Source of the DNA: Aphrophora alni
Taxonomy: Eukaryota > Arthropoda > Insecta > Hemiptera > Aphrophoridae
Assembly (NCBI GenBank): GCA_963513935.1
Contig: OY740773.1
Coordinates: 98,875,291 to 98,939,290 of the forward strand
Reading direction: 5' to 3'
DNA: 64,000 nt
The position numbers and the translations under genes are program-made. Shown here one piece after another: positions 21,485 to 32,509 of this stretch (within the stretch, counting starts at the first letter, position 1; every line of letters starts with the position of its first letter). The notes beneath the pieces were generated by a model that saw only the letters and a program-made list of their open reading frames with translations, was not told the DNA's origin and ran no database searches.

Positions 21485-21960
21485 ATGGCCTCGCTAACAG
21501 CTAACCGCCATTTTTTATTTTACTACATAATTTATATCTCTAGAACGGTTCAACCGATTGAGTTGAAATTTTCCACGGTACTCATCAATATAAAGACCGG
21601 GTTTGAACCAAAAAAATCAACTTGTTCCAATAATCCATTTAAAAATGGCGGTCATTTAAAAATTTTAAATGAAAATAACTTTAAATGAGTTATTTTCATT
21701 TAACATAGCCGTTATTTTGAAACGTATTACTCGGAACAAGTTGATTATTTTTTAAAACCAGGTCTTTACATTGATGAGTACCGTGGAAAATTTCAACTCA
21801 ATCGGTTGAACCGTTCTAGAGATATAAATAATGTAGTAAAACAAAATATCAGATAGGTGGTAAAAGAAGTGTTTTGTGGTCATATGTTTAAAGGAACTTT
21901 TGTCTTTATTTTAACCCATATAACCTCCCCCTGAATTCCGCGCATTACAGAAACTCCCTG
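21485..21960. mobile_element. Family E inverted-repeat element, partial
   Basis: It has two inverted arms around a centre near 21665-21700. The right arm carries CAACTCAATCGGTTGAACCG, GTTCTAGAGATATAAATAAT and ends in TACAGAAACTCCCTG at 21960, followed by TATA. The left arm is truncated before its CAGGGTG end. Confidence 0.7.
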
Positions 21961-22039
21961 TATACACATTTTCAAGGCCAATCTACAGGCATAACGAGTT
22001 GCAACTAATTCATACACCTACTTTTCCTCACATTCGTTA

Positions 22040-22310
22040 TAACTTTAATTTCATTTATAATATTTTAATGGCCACCATTTGAAACTGATTATTGGATCAA
22101 TTTGATTATATTTTTAAAACTAAGTACTATATATTGGCGACTACCGTGGGAAATTTCAACTCGATCTGTTCTCTAGATATAAATTATTTAATAAAAAACA
22201 AAATGGCGGATTACAAGCGTTTCCGGACATATGTTTATAGGAACATTTTTCTTTATTTTAATCCGTATAACCACCTCTGATATATCTCCGCACATTACAG
22301 AAACACCCTG
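22040..22310. mobile_element. Family E right-arm fragment
   Basis: From a GCCACCATTTGAAACTGATT block to ATTACAGAAACACCCTG at 22310. It contains TTTCAACTCGATCTG and AAATGGCGGATTAC. Only one arm remains. Confidence 0.65.
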
Positions 22311-22324
22311 TAATATAGTAAAGG

Positions 22325-22460
22325 AAGAAAAGAACATGAAATAAATATCCTGAGCATTTAAATACTCTAATAGAGTCAGCGTCGGAAAGGAACAAGAGTT
22401 GGTCAAGGTGAGAGGGATTTAAACCAAGACTAAATGAAAAAGGTGTAGAGTAACTCACTA
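22325..22460 (-). repeat. Family A copy
   Basis: TAGAGTCAGCGTCGG, GAACAAGAGTTGGTCAAG and AAGGTGTAGAG are on the minus-strand arrangement. It adjoins the E fragment at 22310. Confidence 0.65.
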
Positions 22461-22639
22461 CAATGTGCTTCGAGGGCATCGAAATTTTGAATTGTTAATG
22501 ATGAAAACTGATTCTGGATTTCAAATTAAAAGAAAAAGTTGCAAGAAACAAATGTCGATGCTTTGTTTTTTTTCTGTCTGTTTGAATTGTTTTTGTAAAC
22601 TAGATAACTCCATAAAGGATTCCGAAACTGATACCAATT

Positions 22640-23016
22640 TTTAGAGGTTATTTTATTAAGTATATGGCAAAATTTACTTTTTTTAACCGTTTCAAAATGG
22701 CGTTCCTTACAGCAAATAGCGATATTTGAAAATGGCGGCCGTTTATATTTTTTATGAGTAAATTTTTAGAGAAATTTAATATTAAAAATTTTAAACCGTC
22801 ACCATTTCGACAATTCATAAGATAAAGTTTTGATTCTTGGTATAAAAAACCTGTACAACAAATTTCGACTAGAAATCTTAACAATTTCAAAAGCTATTTT
22901 TTTTTAAACACAATAGCCGACAGATGGAAAACAAAGCGTTTATAGGAACATTTTTCTTTATATTACCCCATATAAACAACACTTAAAGTTTGGGACGACA
23001 TTTTCCGAACACCCTG
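22640..23016. mobile_element. CAGGGTG-ended fragment, diverged
   Basis: It ends CCGAACACCCTG at 23016 followed by TATA and contains AAAATGGCGGCCG near 22730. It differs internally from the 3480-4034 type, so it belongs to a related family or is strongly decayed. Confidence 0.5.
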
Positions 23017-23389
23017 TATATGAGATAGTAAAAACACATTGTTCAGATTAATGCAAGGAAATGTATTCCTAGATACACCGTATGGACTATTATTGCGTAC
23101 ACAATACGATATACAGACAAAATAGTAAATTCCTTATTATTGCAACATGTGTTCAGTTCTTAGATTAATTTATTTTTGTCACATTGAAGCAAACCTGTAG
23201 GACAGTAAACAGAAGCAGGCAACGCCCAGACAGTTTCACAATGAAATCCTGTATTGAAAATTGTGAAACTTAGTATCTCCATTTTATAGTGATTAGTCGG
23301 TTTTTAGATTTATAATCTGTTACACTTTCTATCTAATTAATTAATATTGGTCTCCAAATTACTTCTTTTATAATGTAAGTACGGGGGAC

Positions 23390-23560
23390 GTGGGAGCCTA
23401 GCTGGATCTACAACTGTTTCATGTAACTTTGGGTTAAATCCTTCTCTTTCATTTTTCCCATCAGAGATCTCTATTGACCAATTCTTGTTCTCTTCTGACT
23501 GACGCAATAATTAGAGTATTCTAAAGATATTTATTTCAAGGTCTTTTCTTTTTTTCCGAA
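23390..23560 (+). repeat. Family A copy
   Basis: GCCTAGCTGGATCTACAACT through TTGACCAATTCTTGTTCTC and GACGCAATAATTAGAGTATT. Confidence 0.65.
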
Positions 23561-23565
23561 AAGTA

Positions 23566-23700
23566 TTTCGTCCTTAAACAACAAGGAAAAATAGGTTTAG
23601 GTTAGGTTATAACTTTTTCGACTTTAAGCAACAAGGAGAAATATGTTAGGTGAGGTTGTAAAGTATTTCGCCTATAAACGACAAGGAAAAATAGGACTTT
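23566..23700. repeat. Three imperfect tandem units with TTAGG
   Basis: TCGTCCTTAAACAACAAGGA, TCGACTTTAAGCAACAAGGA and TCGCCTATAAACGACAAGGA recur at about 55-60-bp spacing. GGTTTAGGTTAGGTT or GTTAGGTGAGGTT lie between them. It directly follows the family A copy. Confidence 0.65.
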
Positions 23701-23929
23701 TAAAAATATTGTCCTTAAGAATAAAACAAAAGAACGATGTGGTACAGTGCATACAGAATCACATTCGAGATCTTCGATCCAAAACCTTACTCCTAAAAAC
23801 CTGTGTATGGAACGACAATTATAAAAAAATTCCAAAATATAATTAGTAAAAATGAGAAAATCAAAACGACGGTTGGCTGTTAAAGTATTGTTTCCCCTCC
23901 TGTTCATACACAGAGTGGTCATCAACGTC

Positions 23930-24229
23930 CCCCCCCCCCCACTTTCGTCATAACTTTAATTTCATTTTCACCGCCATTTTAAAACTGCTTATTGGAACAA
24001 GTTGATTATATTTTTAAAACCTAGGTCTTTACATTGATGATTATCGCGCAAAATTTCAACTAAACCTGTAAGCCGTTCTATAGATATAAATTATTTAGTA
24101 AAAAAACAATATGGCGGATAGCTGGTAAAAACGCGTTTCTGGACATACAATAAGAACTTTATTTATTTATTTGATCTATATAACCCCCCCCCCCCCTGAA
24201 TTATCTCCGCGCATTGCAGAAACACCCTG
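23930..24229. mobile_element. Family E right-arm fragment
   Basis: It starts after a C run and contains ACCGCCATTTTAAAACTG, GGAACAAGTTGATTAT, and GGTCTTTACATTGATGA. It ends GCAGAAACACCCTG at 24229. Confidence 0.65.
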
Positions 24230-24239
24230 TGTATTAGTA

Positions 24240-25355
24240 TAATTTAAAATACAATCAGTTTTTGTGGTACGTCATCTTCGGTCGATACGATATTTTTGTT
24301 CGATTTTACTCACGATTGGTAATAGTGATTTCCAAATGGCGACTGATTTTCATGTTCGCAGTTATAAAATGAACCTAACCAACTCCAATTCTCTTCGAGG
24401 AATGTAGGTACTTGAAAACATTTAATTTCGGACCCTACCTCAGAATGTTTTGCTAATCTTTTGTTATTGAATAGTAAATGTTTTTCTATAAAATGATCAT
24501 CATTTAAAACCTATTATCTAATTAGACTGGTTTACATATTTAAGTGTAGATATCTGACACAAAACGTATCGGTACAAGGTCATCCTTAAAGTCAGGAATC
24601 AATTTAAATACTTTAAAGGAAGGTTTCTTAAATAAATGTAAAAAGCTAACCCATTTTAAAATCTGAAATTTGTCGACCATCTTTTTAGCTATCAAATGTT
24701 TAGTGTGAAATGTTATTTTTATTCCAATGTAGATATTTGAAGTGCTTTAAATCACTTCCTATCTAATAGCGTAAGTAAAAATATTCAAAAAACTATTATA
24801 CCGGGTGTTCTAAAACACTTTACACAAAATTAGGGCGATATTTCTATACATCAACACAAACAAAAAAGTATCTTTGACAATATGGTCTTATCTTGTTTCG
24901 TCGGTCTGCATGTATGTGTTTTTTACATAATAATTAATATCTCAAAAACCATATGAGCTACAACTATCTGATTTTACAGTTATTACCAAATTGCCTAATT
25001 TTTTCCAATGTTATTACTACAACCATTTCAAAAAGACATTTTTTGGTCAAATGTACAGTTTTATAGTTATTGAGTTTCTGAAATACCGTAAAATTGGAAG
25101 AATTCAAATATGTTAATTTTCTACAAGCTCTAAGAAATTATAAATTTCAAAATCATAAACATGTTCAAGTTGGATACAAAGTTTTGAATTACCTTATAAT
25201 GACAATCTAATTGGAAAGAAATATGCCAAAATTGAAAACAATCCTATTGACATATTTTCATTTGGCGATTATTCAAAATAAACGTTTTAATGGTAAAATA
25301 GTCCAAAATGGTAATTCAAGTTATTTTTCTCTTTAAATGGTATACTGGTATACAA
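24240..25355. other. AT-rich; possible CAGGGTG-type remnant
   Basis: ACCGGGTGTTCTAAAACACT at about 24801 resembles the CAGGGTGTTCTAAAAAG end of the 39506 element. The rest up to 25355 could be its diverged interior. No matching right end is clear and there is no coding signal. Confidence 0.35.
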
Positions 25356-25359
25356 TGTG

Positions 25360-26170
25360 TGTAAAAATTATGGAAATGTCTTGATATTTCAAGAACTGCT
25401 TTAGACATAAAAACCTTCAACCTCAAGCTCTTAACCTGACCCATCTACGGAGAGTTCCAAAAATTCATGAAACATGATTTTTCTCAAATTTTTAAAATAT
25501 CGATATTATTATTTTTACATACTCTAAGGTCAATCTTTAACAATGTTAAAAGATTGTTAATCTATGTTTAATAACTAAGTTAATCTTTAACAACAACCCA
25601 GTTATGGCGTTTTAAAATTCTCAATTTTGTAAACGTTCTCTGCAGAACTGAGGGAATTTATTATTTGGTTATTAAATGTAAAGTAAGCCAAGATGTATTG
25701 GAAATTACATATCCGGTACAGGGTGTTCTAAAAAGTAAAAAGTAAGACTACATATTTTTTTAATTACACAGATTATTAGAACCAAATATTAAGTTTACTC
25801 TTCATTATAAGTTTTAACGGATTTCAGTAAACAAACTGATATATTGAGAAGTTTAGGACCTAAATTTATAAACATAAGGTGTAAAAATAATTTTCCACTT
25901 ATAGAATGATCCACAAACATCTTAAAATATATTAAAAAGTAAATTTATATCACCTTGCTATTAAAAAAACGCTTTAGATCAGTGAAAAGGAGGAATTCAA
26001 TAGAAACTAGTGCATGTTTGGACTTTGGTTTCCTATTTTGTTAATTTTGAAACATCCTGCATACCTTACTAATTTCTTAATAACACTCTGTAGATAGGTC
26101 GGGTTAAGAACTTTAAAATGAGAGGTGGAACATCTTTCTCTAAAGCAGTTCTCATATTTTGTATATGAGC
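25360..26170. mobile_element. Foldback element, diverged copy of the 39.1 kb palindrome
   Basis: The left side carries TTGATATTTCAAGAACTGCT, CTCTTAACCTGACCCATCTA, and ATCCGGTACAGGGTGTTCTA (25717-25736). The right side carries, inverted, CTGTAGATAGGTCGGGTTAA, TTTAAAATGAGAGGTGGAAC and TCTAAAGCAGTTCTC. The order matches 39110-40205, but the right half is more decayed. Confidence 0.65.
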
Positions 26171-27060
26171 TTACTCATATTATGTACAACATCAAACCCC
26201 TTAGAAGTTGCATTATTTTTTAAGAATTTCTTTTTTGTTCGTCTAAAACATTTTGGTTGTTTTGTGTTACTGTTGTTAATTAAAAAAAAAAATTTCTATG
26301 TATTTTTTTAGTACATTATTTTCTTTTGTATTCGTAGTAAAAATAAATACATAAAAAAAAGAAAAATTGTTATTCTAAATTTGAGAAATTTTCAAAATTT
26401 GGACGACAAAGTGAATAAGTTTAAAAAATTTGTATAGGGTTGTGTCTATTTTCCTTCAGTTCCGAAAAATGTTTTTGAATTTGCGTACCTATACACGAAT
26501 TAAAAAAAAATTCATTAATAATTATTAAAAACTGTTACAAATTAGTTTTAAAAAATTAAACAAGGCGAAAGAAAAGAACAAAAGAATAATGAAACAAAAC
26601 CTATTAAAACAACTACAAAATCAATTAAAAATCGTAACACAATACAAATTATAAAAAACTATCAAAATAAATTTAAAGCAACAACAAAACAAAACAACCA
26701 ATAAAATTAACAATACTCAAACGAAAACAACAACACAATAAAAATAAAAAACAAAACTAACACAAGTTAGGTGAACACACAAAACACAACTGGATGAATC
26801 CACGATCACTACTAAAGTCGAATCAACAAGTCACAGCTGCTGGATGTAAGCATTCACACAGCGCACCTATGTCGTTTGTAACAACTACCCATCTTCATTC
26901 AAAGACAATTCTAAAAGGATGAACTATCCGAGTGTTGTCACTTACAAATAAAAACGATGGAATTTTTTTTAAAGATTTAAATTTTTGACAAATTTTTCAG
27001 AAGAAATGAAAAATCGATATGTTATTGTTCTAAAGTAATGGTAACTTCGAATTTTATCAA
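26171..27060. other. A-rich low-complexity region
   Basis: 26540-26800 is strikingly A-rich with scattered C (AACAAAACAACC-like runs). It follows a T-rich stretch near 26220-26330. There is no gene. A similar A/C-rich stretch lies at 62300-62400. Confidence 0.5.
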
Positions 27061-27066
27061 AATATA

Positions 27067-27230
27067 CAGGGTGTCTGTTTTAACTGTGCCACCATTGGTA
27101 TTTTAGAAACGATAAGATTTAGAGGAAACTTATTTTTATGCCCATTAAAAATATGAATTTAAAATTTTTAATTCGGCCACTATGTTCCAATATGGCGGCC
27201 AACTTTGAAATTTTGTTATGGAACACCCTG
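27067..27230. mobile_element. Short CAGGGTGT element
   Basis: It begins CAGGGTGTCTGTTTTAACTG after TATA and ends GGAACACCCTG at 27230 before TA. It contains ATATGGCGGCCAACTTT. The terminal match is short, so its limits are tentative. Confidence 0.5.
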
Positions 27231-28010
27231 TATTTTATAGATTTTTCAGATGTAAAACAATATTTTAAGAATGTTTTATTCTTGGGTATTTTTAAAAATC
27301 TTTAGCCGTTTAGGAATTATAGACACTTAAATTTAAAAAAAAATAAATAAACGTTTGATAGGCTTACAAATTTTTGATTCCCATCTAAGATGTTACAATA
27401 GTTAACTTTTGAACCGTTGGGGGTACTAATATCCAGTAATAATTACAAATTGTTGTAAGCTAATAGGTGTTTTATACAATTACCAGAAAATTATGATTCT
27501 TGTTTTCTGTCGAAAATTTTGTTTAACTAGGACGTCACATGAATATTAACTTTAAATTGTTTCTTAAATAACGTGATTAGACTTTTGAGAACTGTTAATA
27601 TTACCTATATTGGTGCCTATACAATGTCAAGAATAAAAAAAGTCTTGAAAAATTGTAAAAAAAATTATGATTTAAAACGTTTATAAATTTGACAAAAACT
27701 AAATGTCAATTTAGCTAAATGTTTCATGACAAACGGTAAGAACCCTAAATCCCGTTATATCTATATGTGTGCACGTGTGCAGATAGAGGGTGTGCCGCAT
27801 TTTTGTCCAACTTTCTCCGCATTCCTAACTTGTCTTCACAATAGTTCGATTCAAGGTCGTTAGGACATAATTATTTCATTTATTATACTTGACTTTAGAC
27901 AAGTTCTAAAACTATAATAACTTTTTTTTTGTAGTGGTAGATTATTATTATTTTAGTTGTTTTTTGTTGTTCTAAAATACTCTATAAACCTCTACCTTCC
28001 AGAGTTCACT
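27231..28010. other. No recognisable feature
   Basis: AT-rich; no coding or repeat assignment. Confidence 0.4.
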
Positions 28011-28013
28011 TAG

Positions 28014-28165
28014 CAATCCCGAGGATACCTAGCTGGATATACACTTTTTTCATGTAGTCTTGGGTGAAATCCCTCTTTTTCATCGTACCTATTAGGTTTA
28101 TCTTGACCAATTATTGTCCTTTTCCGACCCTGAGGCTATTAATGTATTCGAGGGCTATTTATTTA
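28014..28165 (+). repeat. Family A copy
   Basis: CAATCCCGAGGATACCTAGC, CATGTAGTCTTGGGTG, TTGACCAATTATTGTCC, CCCTGAGGCTATTAATGTAT. Confidence 0.7.
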
Positions 28166-28211
28166 TAGTTAGTTTATGAGCTACAAGTTAGTTATTGTAG
28201 CTCATATATCA

Positions 28212-28310
28212 GTGAGGATGGCATCTTTGTCGTTGAAACACGTTTTATTAAGTAAACGTAATTTTTGTGAATTCTTGTTTTCGAGTTTTATTCTATCTAA
28301 TATTATCTCA
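28212..28310 (+). repeat. Repeat carrying a degenerate hammerhead-like motif (family 3)
   Basis: GTGAGGATGGCATCTTTGTC, GTTGAAACACGTTTTATTAA, and GTAAACGTAATTTTTGTG align with the reverse complement of 54.7-54.8 kb; the 3' part also aligns with 44.02-44.09 kb. Core C3 is G and ACACGT is no longer a perfect palindrome, so the motif is decayed. The 63-codon frame here is incidental. Confidence 0.5.
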
Positions 28311-28950
28311 AGTCAAGCTCAATATTTATTTATAATTGAATATTGCAAGCAACACACAAGTGTTTAAAAGCTGCATATTTTTAATTTTCAACCCCCTGTA
28401 GATGTACTCATGAGCCGCTACTGATTTTATTATGAAAACAAGAGAAAGAATTTGTTAAAATCGGTTTATCCACTATTTTTAAAATAATTACATCCATAAA
28501 CCACAGACAAGATAGTGTATCAAGACGTTCAACTGATGCATCCTAGGTAGTGCCACTGTAGCGTTACTGTTAAGCGGTGATGCCAAGTTGTGCATAATTT
28601 AACGCACCGAGAGCAGAGCCACAGACAGACCGGTTATTTCCATGTTAAATCTATATTAAACGCAACTTTTTTGTTAGTTTTGGAGTTTTTAATTTATACC
28701 TCTCAACCGGTTTTTAATCGGTTTCTATCTCGGTAATATTTGGTAGGGTTTAATCATGGTTTAATTCAAATTAATTCATTAATTCCGAAGTTATACCAAC
28801 ATTTATATGCACAATACGAAAAGAACAATTTTCGATATATTTTACGCGATTTCTTAAAATTTTCAGTGACAACATTTTTTCAGTGGTCAAGATGATATAC
28901 GATTCGAATGCTAATTGAAACTGACAATTAGAAATCGGTGCAGTATACTA
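28311..28950. other. No recognisable feature
   Basis: AT-rich with a moderately GC-rich patch near 28540-28640. No repeat or gene could be assigned. Confidence 0.4.
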
Positions 28951-28955
28951 TATTC

Positions 28956-29185
28956 ATTATTGCTTCGGACTTGACCTCCTTTCCGGGGTAGCAGGACAAT
29001 CAGGGGCTCGCCCGCTCTCCGACCAATTAGAGGGTGGCTGGCGAGTTTACAATCCTGCCATGTTGTCATGTTTCCCAGACAGGGAGAAAGTTTCCAGTCT
29101 CGCCTCCTCCGTCCGCGCTAAAATTGACAACAGTGTGCTAACGGCTCCCCTCCCCTAACGCGATTCCCAAGTCCGAAGCAATAAT
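28956..29185. mobile_element. 230-bp MITE with 18-bp perfect inverted ends
   Basis: Left ATTATTGCTTCGGACTTG (28956-28973) and right CAAGTCCGAAGCAATAAT (29168-29185) are exact reverse complements. A weaker inverted match (ACTATA-type) extends outside. The interior is GC-rich compared with the window, with CTCCTTTCCGGGGTAGCAGG and GGCTCCCCTCCCCTAACG. There is no open frame. The target duplication could not be fixed. Confidence 0.75.
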
Positions 29186-29274
29186 AAATAAAGTATAGTT
29201 GTAGGTCACGCCGTGTTAAGTTAGACGGTAGGGGGGGGGGGGGAGGGGCAAGATATGGTTTAAATTTGGCGTAG

Positions 29275-29560
29275 AGTCAACATATTAGTTTCTTCATACA
29301 TATTCCTAATCAAAATAACATAGTTTTATTTGATATCTCACACTTATTATTTTAAAAACATAACCAAATAGTATGCTCCTTAACTACCTCAAGGTCATTT
29401 TTTCGATACCACTATATTTTTCCTATATACATACAAAGAATATAAATGTAAAATTTGCACGTCTTGTCTGTGTAGACGGGTTGGAATTTACAGACTCGCG
29501 TATGAAATTATAAAGGTACTGTACTTGGTTTTACCTACGGACTCTAAAAATTATTAAAAC
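29275..29560 (-). repeat. Family D copy
   Basis: Minus-strand arrangement: CATATTAGTTTCTTC, TTTTATTTGATATCTCACAC, CCTTAACTACCTCAAGGTCA, ACAAAGAATATAAATGTAAA and AGACTCGCGTATGAAATTAT. Preceded by a 14-base G run at about 29231-29244. Confidence 0.65.
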
Positions 29561-29579
29561 TTCTGTTATAAAAAAAGAA

Positions 29580-29752
29580 GAAGAAAAGAGTATAAAATAA
29601 AGACTCTTAGCCCTCGAATACTCTAATAGCATTAGGGTCGTAAGAGACAAGAGTTGGTCAAGAGAGACTGTATAGGAATGAAGAATGAATGAGAGGGGGG
29701 GGGTCTAACTACATAAAACGAAGTGTAGATCCCGTAACCACTGTCGGGATTG
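29580..29752 (-). repeat. Family A copy
   Basis: GTATAAAATAAAGACTC, TAGCCCTCGAATACTCTAAT, GACAAGAGTTGGTCAAGAG and CGAAGTGTAGATCC, directly beside the D copy. A and D copies are often neighbours. Confidence 0.7.
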
Positions 29753-30284
29753 CAGATAAATCTTCCTATGGCACCCAACAGTGATCCCGTTCAATGCCAC
29801 AATGGAAAGGTCTCGCTAATACACAGACGGTGGTAACTTCATCAGAGTCACAATAACAAAACAAGTCGACCGTGATCCGTGAACCGCCATCTTGTGTGTT
29901 TACAGTTTTATCTGCCACTGCCTTCTATTATAAATTCATTTCTATTTAATTATGGTATTGATTTATCGACTTTAGATTAGTATTATGTCAAATATTAAAC
30001 GGTTTTTAACGTTATACAATAAAATGCGATATTGTTTGTTTAAAACAAATGCACAACTTTGTGGTATGTTTAAGCGTATTACACGAAGAAATTATTTATA
30101 GGATGTTCAGTAATTAGTGTGCCAAAATTTGGGAATTGATTCTGGACAATAAATAAAACTGTTTGTATAAACATAAGTTCAAAAATGCTTAGTTTCTCTT
30201 CTGACCGTTTGTCTAAATTTTTTTCAAAACATTTTTTAACTGCAAAAAGGGTTGTTAATAGCGATGCTAAGTTATGCAGGATGT
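29753..30284. other. No recognisable feature
   Basis: A GC-richer stretch at 29760-29930 followed by AT-rich DNA. No gene signature; the 74-codon minus-strand frame at 30079 has no motif. Confidence 0.4.
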
Positions 30285-31015
30285 TTTTGTATGACGAATA
30301 CAACTTAATTTAACCACAAAATGAGAAATACGTAGAGTACAAGTTTTAAAAGGATTTTTTTAAATGTCTGACAAATAATTCCATAGCAATTATAAGATGC
30401 ATTGTAATTGCATTGCTTTCATTTTATTAGAGCCCAAGGACTCTTATAATTTCACACGCGTGTCTGTCTAAGTTGCAACAGATTTCAAACCTATATATTT
30501 CAAACTTTGTAATTATATTCTTTGTATTGTTCCACATATACGAAAAATATATCAGTAACAAATAGGTTAATTGACCTTAGGGTAGAAGGGGCAAAAATTA
30601 TAGAGTTAAAAATGTTTGGAAATATTATGCGTGGAGTGTCAAATAAAACTAAAAGTTATTCTGATTACGAATATACAGGGTGGCTGAAAAGAAACCTGTA
30701 CCCCCTCAACGTTTTTGTTATTTTAGATATTTGAAAGCGGTTTACGTCATTCTATTTTGGAGGTAGGGGACACTTTTCATGACAAAATAATTTTCAAATT
30801 TGGGTCCTCGGGCCCAAAGAGGGCGGGGTAACACCGCAAAATATTCCAAATAGGATAGACATGTGGTACGTCATTTTGTTCGTAATGAAAAGACGAGAAA
30901 GAATCTGTAATCGGGTGAAGGTTTCTTTTCAGCCACCCTGTATATGATTTTTTGACGAAGAAATTAATATGTTTGCGCTAGGCCAAATTTAAGTGTCAAA
31001 TATTATGTCCCCCCC
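30285..31015 (+). repeat. Family D copy 1 of a tandem pair, interrupted
   Basis: The order is GACGAATACAACTTAATTTA (30293), TTTCACACGCGTGTCTGTCT (30450), TTCAAACTTTGTAATTATAT, ATTATGCGTGGAGTGTCAAA, TAAAACTAAAAGTTATTCTG, then the 265-bp insert at 30676-30940. After it, TTTTTTGACGAAGAAATTAA resumes the repeat. The next copy starts about 100 bp later. Confidence 0.75.
30676..30940. mobile_element. 265-bp MITE with 22-bp inverted ends, TATA flanks
   Basis: The left end CAGGGTGGCTGAAAAGAAAC plus CT is matched exactly by the reverse complement of the right end. TATA flanks both sides (30672-30675 and 30941-30944). It interrupts a family D copy. Uninterrupted D copies read GATTATGAATATGTATCC (52349) and GATAACAAATACGTATTT (31493), which confirms an insertion. 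There is no open frame of note. The ends share CAGGGTG with family E although the interiors differ. Confidence 0.85.
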
Positions 31016-31114
31016 CACTCTAACTTAAACACAACAAGAGGTACAAATCTGAAAATTTGAAAAAGCAATTATTTGGATTAGAAATTATATTGCAGTGCGA
31101 AATCATATATTATA

Positions 31115-31600
31115 GTTTTTTGTAAGACGAATACAACTTAATTTAACAACACAAGGAGAAACTATTTAAGAGATGCGAGACGAACAATTCAATAGCTAAA
31201 AGATGGATTGTATTTTCATTGATTTATCTTTATTACGGTCCCTAGGTAAAACCAAGGATCGCTATAATTTCACGCGCGTGTCTGTCTGTCTGTCTGTAAG
31301 TGTCGCAACCAGTCTACACAGACAACACAAGTCAAATTCAAACTTTGTATTTATATTGTCTCACATATAGGAAAAAATAGCGGCAACGAATAAAATCTTG
31401 GGGGTAGTTAAGGGGCAGAAACTATAGAGTTGAAAAATTTTATTTTCGGAAATATTATGTGTGGAGTATCAAATAAAACTAGAAGTTATTCTGATAACAA
31501 ATACGTATTTAACAAAGAAAGTAATATGTTGGGGCTAGGCAGCTTAAAAGACTTCGATTTTATAAAATAATAACTCCCTATATGCTTACAGATCATAAGT
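31115..31600 (+). repeat. Family D copy 2 of a tandem pair, uninterrupted
   Basis: GACGAATACAACTTAATTTA, TTTCACGCGCGTGTCTGTCT, AGTCAAATTCAAACTTTGTA, ATTATGTGTGGAGTATCAAA, TAAAACTAGAAGTTATTCTG and ATATGTTGGGGCTAGGC in the same order as copy 1. No protein is encoded. Confidence 0.75.
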
Positions 31601-31893
31601 CGTGTAAATTTTAGTACACGATGACCCTACTACAATGTCTAGAGAATGGGTGTTCCTTTATTGTAAATTTAAGTAATTTAAAAAATATTAAATTTGAAAA
31701 TTAGAAGTCATGTTGGTTTGTTTATGATTTGAAAATGTCCTAAAATGGAAGTTTAAGGAAAAGATTTATGTGTTCTAGTTAATAGCCAAGAATGAGTTTT
31801 TTAAGAATAGCTTTAAAGATCTTTGACATATAAAATTCTACACTTTAAAATAGATACCCTCAGGGGCTCACTTTCAAGCGAGTACGGACTTGT

Positions 31894-32055
31894 CAATCCC
31901 GAGGGTACCTAGCTGGATCTACACAATTTTTCATGTAGTATTGGGTTAGATCCTTCTCTTTCATTTTACTCATCAGATCTCTCTTGACTAACCACTTTAC
32001 TATCGACCCTGACGTTAAGAGTATTCGAAAGTTAGGGATCTTGATTTTATGTTAT
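31894..32055 (+). repeat. Family A copy
   Basis: CAATCCCGAGGGTACCTAGC, CATGTAGTATTGGGTTAGAT, and TCTTTCATTTTACTCATCAG, followed by a T-rich stretch to about 32085. Confidence 0.75.
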
Positions 32056-32059
32056 TGTC

Positions 32060-32440
32060 ATCTTTTTTTTTTTTTCTTTTTTTTTTATATATAAAGCGAC
32101 GATAATCGATAGGTTTATTGTCTTAAGGGAACCAGGTACTGCTGGTACGCTTTTCTCACAAACCGGTACAGATATTATTCTAAAATTTTCACAATGATTT
32201 CTACATTATCTTGACAATATTGATAAGAAATATAGAAGAATTCGGTAGGTTAGTTTTCATGTTACGATCAGTTAGTTATAAAAAACGTTTAGAAAAGTTT
32301 TTAAAAAAATGACATAAAACCTTAGTAACCTTAGTGATGAAATAATGGCTAATATTTCTTATTGTAATTGATGGTTCTACTAATAGCCACTGTTACCAAT
32401 TTCATGAAAATTTTCAAAAAATGGTTTTGGAATAAAGTCT
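32060..32440. other. No recognisable feature
   Basis: A T-rich run, then AT-rich sequence. No gene. Confidence 0.4.
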
Positions 32441-32444
32441 GTCT

Positions 32445-32505
32445 GTCGTATACAGCCCAAACGGGTGAGTAGATTTTAATGAAATTTCATAACTGCGTGT
32501 ATTTT
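32445..32505 (+). repeat. Dispersed repeat family C fragment
   Basis: ATACAGCCCAAACGGGTGAG and GATTTTAATGAAATTTCATA match fragments at 16610-16650, 59527-59575 and, inverted, 36215-36245. Confidence 0.5.
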
Positions 32506-32509
32506 GACC

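Noticed and set aside
23602..23925. 107-codon minus-strand frame
   Set aside because: Overlaps the three-unit tandem block with TTAGG and a plus-strand frame over the same bases; no domain.
26540..26800. CRISPR-like or spaced repeat array
   Set aside because: Only A-rich low complexity; no regular spacer-repeat pattern, and the window is eukaryotic.
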